Shown here piece after piece: positions 7,800 through 11,050 of a stretch of 11,050 bases of DNA. Each line of letters starts with the position of its first letter. The stretch's first letter is position 1. The translations under genes and the position numbers were made by a program. The stretch is taken from positions 1-11,050 of the forward strand of contig JAEWBD010000402.1 in assembly GCA_023391315.1 (NCBI GenBank), given 5' to 3'. The DNA is from Bacteroidota bacterium (GTDB lineage: Bacteria; Bacteroidota; Bacteroidia; Chitinophagales; Chitinophagaceae). The notes under the pieces were generated by a model, which worked only from the letters and a program-made list of their open reading frames with translations, was not told the origin of the DNA and did not search any database.

Positions 7800-8005
7800 C
7801 TGTACCGCTTTCAGAAGAAGAAGAAAACATGCTGCGTTATGCCGCTTTACATGAAGCGGAAATAAAAGCGGATGCAAAAAGAGAAAGAAGACTGCTTATT
7901 TACCAGGTTTTATTGGTAACCACATTAATTGCAGCAGCTTTTATAAAGGAAAGATTTTATCCCAGTGGCGTAGAGTGGATCAATTGGTTATTTAACAAGT
8001 TTTAG
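7754..8005 (+). CDS. Small single-helix membrane protein, possible glycosyltransferase partner
   Basis: This is an 83-residue protein that I do not recognise. It has a hydrophilic, acidic stretch (LSEEEENMLRYAALHEAEIKAD), a basic patch (KRERR, 42-46), one transmembrane helix at about 47-64 (LLIYQVLLVTTLIAAAFI) and a short aromatic C-terminus (EWINWLFNKF). By the positive-inside rule the N-terminus should face the cytoplasm. It overlaps the glycosyltransferase by 46 bp in another frame, which suggests translational coupling. A second possible start is ATG 7829 (58 residues), which does not overlap and is preceded by a GAAGAAGAAG purine tract, although that tract also encodes the glutamates. 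A role as an accessory subunit of the synthase is inferred only from position and topology. Confidence 0.65.
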   Translation: MGQDSKVGQGGYSRLAVPLSEEEENMLRYAALHEAEIKADAKRERRLLIYQVLLVTTLIAAAFIKERFYPSGVEWINWLFNKF

Positions 8006-8030
8006 CTGATAAGAATAAAACGAAAGCAAC

Positions 8031-8060
8031 TTAAACCCTTTAACTGTTTAATATTTTTTA
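8031..8060 (+). terminator. Weak candidate intrinsic terminator
   Basis: TTAAAC (8031-8036) and GTTTAA (8046-8051) form a 6-bp stem around a 9-nt loop, followed by TATTTTTT. It starts 25 bp after the small membrane protein stop, in the 148-bp convergent gap before the YaiO-like gene. The stem is short and AT-rich, so the call is tentative. The rest of this gap shows nothing clear. Confidence 0.3.
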
Positions 8061-8153
8061 AAGATATAGCTCTTCAATCCTAAGCGCTATTGAGTATAAA
8101 GCAGACATCCCTAAGCCCTTTAAAAAGCAATATAAATAATACAATGTGGCTTC

Positions 8154-8996
8154 TTACAACTTCCTGCTTACCATTAATCCCGGCATATAAATATTAAAAT
8201 CTTTGTTGCTCTTAGAATCTTTATAATGCTCATAAGTGAAGTGTATTTCAAGATTCCATGTTGCGCCAACCGGGGTGGTGAATAAGGCATTTACGGTTTG
8301 GGTATGCATTTTTGAAGTGGGTATATCGGTTACGTTTTCCGGCTGGAAAATATTATAGCGATCGCCTATGCCATAGTTAACTGAAAAGAACTGGTCGCCT
8401 TTAAAATAATACCGGTAATTAAAATTGTTTACAAAACTCAGTTGCTTTTTTTGTTCAACCATGTATAGTGTGTAACCAAAAAAATGTTTATCAATTTGCT
8501 TGCTTACGCCCACGGGAAATACAAAACTCCTGCTGTCATCTTTAGGTGCATAAACCCGGGCGCCTGCCTGCAATTCCCATCCTTTCCCCGGAACAAAAAA
8601 ATTGGAAAATCCGCCAATGAATGCCGGAAAGAATTTACCATCAGAGCCGGCCAGCAGAATATTAATGTAATCTTTCTTTGAAAAGTTATGATAGTATTCA
8701 GAAAACAATTGTGCACTATAATCGTGGTGGCTGAAAGCATTATTAAACTTTAAGATCAGGTGATCATTTTTTCCTTTTATGGAATAACCTGCGCCAATTT
8801 GGGTAATGTTTACTTCCTGCGGCGAATACCTTAACTGGTCAACGGATAATAGTAATTTTTGCTGCGGTCTTTCTTTAATCGTTGTATCGTTAAAGACCGT
8901 AACCTGCGCTGCCGTATCAATAATGTTACGGGTATTATTTGCAATTGCTTTTGTGTAGAATAACTGAACAAGAAGGAATAAGCCGATATATTTCAT
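8154..8996 (-). CDS. Predicted outer-membrane beta-barrel protein, YaiO-like
   Basis: This 280-residue exported protein has an N-terminal signal peptide (MKYIGLFLLVQLFYTKAIA, likely cut near residue 19-20). The rest has the alternating hydrophobic and polar, aromatic-rich pattern of membrane beta-strands (for example FNNAFSHHDYSAQLFSEYY, FVNNFNYRYYF, QFFSVNYGIGD, WNLEIHFTYEHY, FNIYMPGLMVSRKL). Length and the pattern in the C-terminal half (a strand with YYFKGDQFFSVNYGIGD, then a sensor-like loop, then WNLEIHFTYEHY) resemble the YaiO family of outer-membrane barrels; this is recognition by eye and should be tested. The last residues are RKL rather than the classical terminal aromatic. It follows the LytTR regulator by 26 bp on the same strand and is probably co-transcribed with it. 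It faces the glycosyltransferase cluster, which supports an envelope role. Confidence 0.6.
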   Translation of the reverse strand: MKYIGLFLLVQLFYTKAIANNTRNIIDTAAQVTVFNDTTIKERPQQKLLLSVDQLRYSPQEVNITQIGAGYSIKGKNDHLILKFNNAFSHHDYSAQLFSEYYHNFSKKDYINILLAGSDGKFFPAFIGGFSNFFVPGKGWELQAGARVYAPKDDSRSFVFPVGVSKQIDKHFFGYTLYMVEQKKQLSFVNNFNYRYYFKGDQFFSVNYGIGDRYNIFQPENVTDIPTSKMHTQTVNALFTTPVGATWNLEIHFTYEHYKDSKSNKDFNIYMPGLMVSRKL

Positions 8997-9022
8997 GCCG
9001 TATTTGTAGTTTGATTTTTGTA

Positions 9023-9706
9023 TCAGATTATATTCAGCCTGTCCATTATTAATTTCCGGTGCGCCTTGCTGATGGGTATAACGTGTTTACCGATAAGAAT
9101 GGTATTGTCTTCTATATCACTTATCTTTTTTGTGTTGATGATATAAGAGCGGTGCACTTTTACAAAAGCGTCGGAGTTTAGTTTTTCCTCGATGCTTTTT
9201 AAAGTGGCAAGCGATAAAAACGTTTTTTCCGTTGTTACGAATTTTACATAATCGCCAACGGCTTCAATAAAATTGATATCGTTATCGTGCAGCCTTATAA
9301 GCTTACCGTCGGCCTTAATAAAAATATCGTTCGATACACGTGCTTTTTCATGGTTAATGCGTGGTTTTATTTTTTCTATCGATTCCTTAAACCTTGGCAG
9401 TGTTATAGGCTTCTTTAAATAATCAACAACATTATACTGAAATGCCGTAAAAGCATATTCCGTTTTTGAAGTGGTGAGAATAATATAAGGCCGGTAGGGC
9501 AACTGGTCAAGCAGGTCAAAACCTGTAACATCGGGCATTTCTATATCAAGAAAAATAAGGTCGATCATTTCTTTGGACAGAAAATCCAGCGCTTCTTTAG
9601 CGTTGAAAAACGTTCCGTGAAGTGCCAGTGAACTTTCCTGCTCCACGAGGCGGCGTAAATGAAACGACGAAATGTGGTCGTCTTCAATAATAATGCAATC
9701 AATCAT
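9023..9706 (-). CDS. LytTR-family response regulator
   Basis: This is a two-component response regulator of the LytR/AlgR type, 227 residues. The receiver domain (about 1-115) is intact: the acidic cluster E8-D9-D10, phospho-acceptor D54 in IFLDIEMPDVTG, T78/T79 in LTTS and the conserved K99 before P100. A LytTR DNA-binding domain follows (about 127-227), with IFIKADGKLIRL, FIEAVGDYVKF, LKSIEEKL, FVKVHRSYIIN and the end VIPISKAHRKLI. Proteins of this type bind short direct repeats upstream of their targets. The next gene on the same strand, 26 bp away, encodes the YaiO-like barrel, so this operon may be autoregulated. No histidine kinase is present in the window, so its partner must lie elsewhere. 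The start ATG (9704-9706) gives the canonical MIDCIIIEDD receiver opening. Confidence 0.93.
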   Translation of the reverse strand: MIDCIIIEDDHISSFHLRRLVEQESSLALHGTFFNAKEALDFLSKEMIDLIFLDIEMPDVTGFDLLDQLPYRPYIILTTSKTEYAFTAFQYNVVDYLKKPITLPRFKESIEKIKPRINHEKARVSNDIFIKADGKLIRLHDNDINFIEAVGDYVKFVTTEKTFLSLATLKSIEEKLNSDAFVKVHRSYIINTKKISDIEDNTILIGKHVIPISKAHRKLIMDRLNII

Positions 9707-10293
9707 TTTTCTGGTATGATTTTAATATCCGGCTTTATGTTTTATTACCGCATTCACATTGCTGCCAGATGCTGCCGTTCGACTTGGCCGGTTCAGAATT
9801 ATGCATTTGCATTATTACGGGCTTCTAACAGAATTTCATCCTATTACCTGTTATATTTTAACACCTGCCACATAGCATTACGTGCATTTCTTAAGCGGAG
9901 TGTTTCCACACCAGCAAACTCAACAGCTTTATTTTTATGAAATTTACCCGCAGGAGAAGATAATATTATTATTCGTTGCTTTTTCAGTTTATACTTTTAT
10001 CGGGCCTGCGTGTATCAAGTCTTTCACAAATCGGACTTTGTACAAAAATATATAAAAAAGATATTGTTGAATATAAGTTACAAACTTACCTGCAGTTTTT
10101 GTTATAAATATTGATGGAAGTCAATAGGCGGCCTGACAAAGAATTAGGTTTCGCTATTCCGGTATATTTTAATAAAGTCCTGATATTATTTTCAGGCCAA
10201 AAAATTGGGGAAAGCAGGTAATTTTTATCGCAGGATTTTTGTTTTTTATTATCTTCCGCAGGTCAGCGTCTATCTGAATTAATACGAATAAGT
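9707..10293. other. 587-bp gene-poor divergent intergenic region
   Basis: This stretch lies between the divergent LytTR regulator and the antiporter and should hold both promoters. It is AT-rich. CAAAAATA at 10043-10050 reads TATTTTTG on the minus strand, matching TAnnTTTG, but it is over 330 bp from the regulator start and lacks a well-spaced -33 partner. Two widely spaced inverted repeats are present: GGCCTGA/TCAGGCC (10130-10136, 10192-10198) and GAAGATAATA/TATTATCTTC (9956-9965, 10247-10256). Short open frames exist (minus 9844-9991 without a start codon; plus 10114-10221, 35 codons) but none can be supported as a gene. No tRNA, CRISPR or insertion sequence is visible. Confidence 0.5.
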
Positions 10294-11050
10294 ATGGGCC
10301 ATTTACCAAAATTGATAGAAGACTTAGCACTTATTCTTGTAACGGGTGCTATTACCACTTTAATTTTTAAGAAGATAAAACAGCCCCTGGTGCTGGGTTA
10401 CATTATTGCGGGGCTTTTAGTAGGGCCGCATCTTTCTATTACGCCCACCGTTGCCGACAAGGAAAACATTGAAACACTGGCAGAGATTGGTGTGATCTTT
10501 CTTTTATTCAGCCTGGGCCTTGAATTCAGTTTTAAAAAGCTCATACGCGTTGGCGGTGCTTCAACCATTACGGCATTTACAGAAATTATTTTCATTGTAA
10601 CTGCCGGTTATTTAGCCGGCAAATGGATGGGATGGTCGAAGATGGACAGCGTTTTTTTAGGCGGCATGCTCGCAAGCTCGTCAACCACCATTATTATTCG
10701 TGCTTTTGAGGAAATGGGTGTGAAAACAAAGCGCTATGCCAATGTGGTGTTTGGCGTGCTGGTGGTGGAAGATATCGTGGTGATATTATTGATGGTGTTG
10801 CTTTCAACCATGTCGGTAAGCCAGCAATTTGAAGGCGGCGAACTTTTACAGACTGTTTTAAAACTGCTGTTCTTCCTGGCTTTATGGTTTATTATGGGCA
10901 TATTCCTGCTGCCCACCTTATTAAAGAAAGCAAAGAATTTAATTAATGATGAAACCCTGCTTATTCTTTCCATAGGCCTGTGTTTGGGCATGGTAATACT
11001 GGCAACGAAAGTTGGTTTTTCTGCCGAGCTTGGCGCATTCATAATGGGAT
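10294..11050 (+). CDS. CPA2-family cation:proton antiporter, Kef-like (3' partial)
   Basis: This is a monovalent cation:proton antiporter of the CPA2 family (KefB/KefC and relatives), moving K+ or Na+ against H+ across the inner membrane. The frame runs from ATG 10294 to the right edge without a stop, giving 252 residues of the membrane domain. Recognisable segments are QPLVLGYIIAGLLVGP (30-45), IGVIFLLFSLGLEFSFKKL (65-83), GGMLASSSTTIIIRAFEEMG (123-142) and GVLVVEDIVVILLMVLLS (154-171), whose E159-D160 pair is the expected ion-binding acidic site. A later helix ends in VGFSAELGAFIMG (240-252). The C-terminal half, where a TrkA-N/RCK domain would show whether this is truly Kef-type, lies outside the window. 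The regulator-side gene is divergent, 587 bp away. Confidence 0.93.
   Translation, partial: MGHLPKLIEDLALILVTGAITTLIFKKIKQPLVLGYIIAGLLVGPHLSITPTVADKENIETLAEIGVIFLLFSLGLEFSFKKLIRVGGASTITAFTEIIFIVTAGYLAGKWMGWSKMDSVFLGGMLASSSTTIIIRAFEEMGVKTKRYANVVFGVLVVEDIVVILLMVLLSTMSVSQQFEGGELLQTVLKLLFFLALWFIMGIFLLPTLLKKAKNLINDETLLILSIGLCLGMVILATKVGFSAELGAFIMG

Noticed and set aside
9659..9940. Plus-strand 93-codon open frame beginning inside the LytTR gene
   Set aside because: It starts antisense to the well-supported regulator, has an unusual composition with no domain, and has no start signal; most likely chance.
10114..10221. Plus-strand 35-codon frame beginning MEVNRRPDKELGF
   Set aside because: Too short, with no ribosome-binding signal and no recognisable family; could be random in an AT-rich gap.
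9956..10256. 10-bp inverted repeat GAAGATAATA / TATTATCTTC as mobile-element ends
   Set aside because: The arms are short and AT-rich, no transposase lies between them, and no target-site duplication is apparent.

Overview
The window looks like a chromosomal segment of a Bacteroidota bacterium, probably near Chitinophagaceae/Sphingobacteriia. The grounds are moderate A+T content, almost no Shine-Dalgarno sites, one TAnnTTTG-type promoter box, and Bacteroidota-typical families (LytTR regulator, DUF2339 and DUF3175 proteins, short surface beta-barrel). The taxon is inferred from style, not from a marker gene.

Layout. Positions 2-889 hold the 3' part of an FMN-dependent nitronate monooxygenase/FabK-type oxidoreductase, cut by the window edge. 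It converges on, and overlaps by 11 bp, a multi-pass DUF2339 membrane protein (879-2264, minus). Divergent from that is a DctA-like dicarboxylate/cation symporter (2397-3620), followed closely by a small lysine-rich DUF3175 protein (3661-4017).

The most interesting part is 4199-9706. A candidate promoter precedes a plus-strand cluster: a PIG-L deacetylase with a degenerate receiver domain at its N-terminus (4229-5200), an ATP-grasp ligase (5243-6244), a perfect 13-bp hairpin (6255-6285), a membrane family 2 glycosyltransferase (6315-7799), and an overlapping one-helix small membrane protein (7754-8005). Facing it on the minus strand is a two-gene unit: a LytTR response regulator (9023-9706) and a YaiO-like outer-membrane barrel (8154-8996). 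A GT2 enzyme, a PIG-L deacetylase and a YaiO barrel are also found together in the uncharacterised yaiO-yaiP-yaiS region of E. coli. This may therefore be a Bacteroidota version of an undescribed envelope-glycan system that has gained an ATP-grasp ligase and a dedicated regulator. A plausible but untested logic is that the glycosyltransferase builds an amino-sugar glycan or glycolipid, PIG-L frees an amine, ATP-grasp acylates it, and the barrel acts at the outer membrane.

A 587-bp gene-poor stretch (9707-10293) follows. The window ends inside a CPA2/Kef-type cation:proton antiporter (10294 onward), open at the 3' edge.
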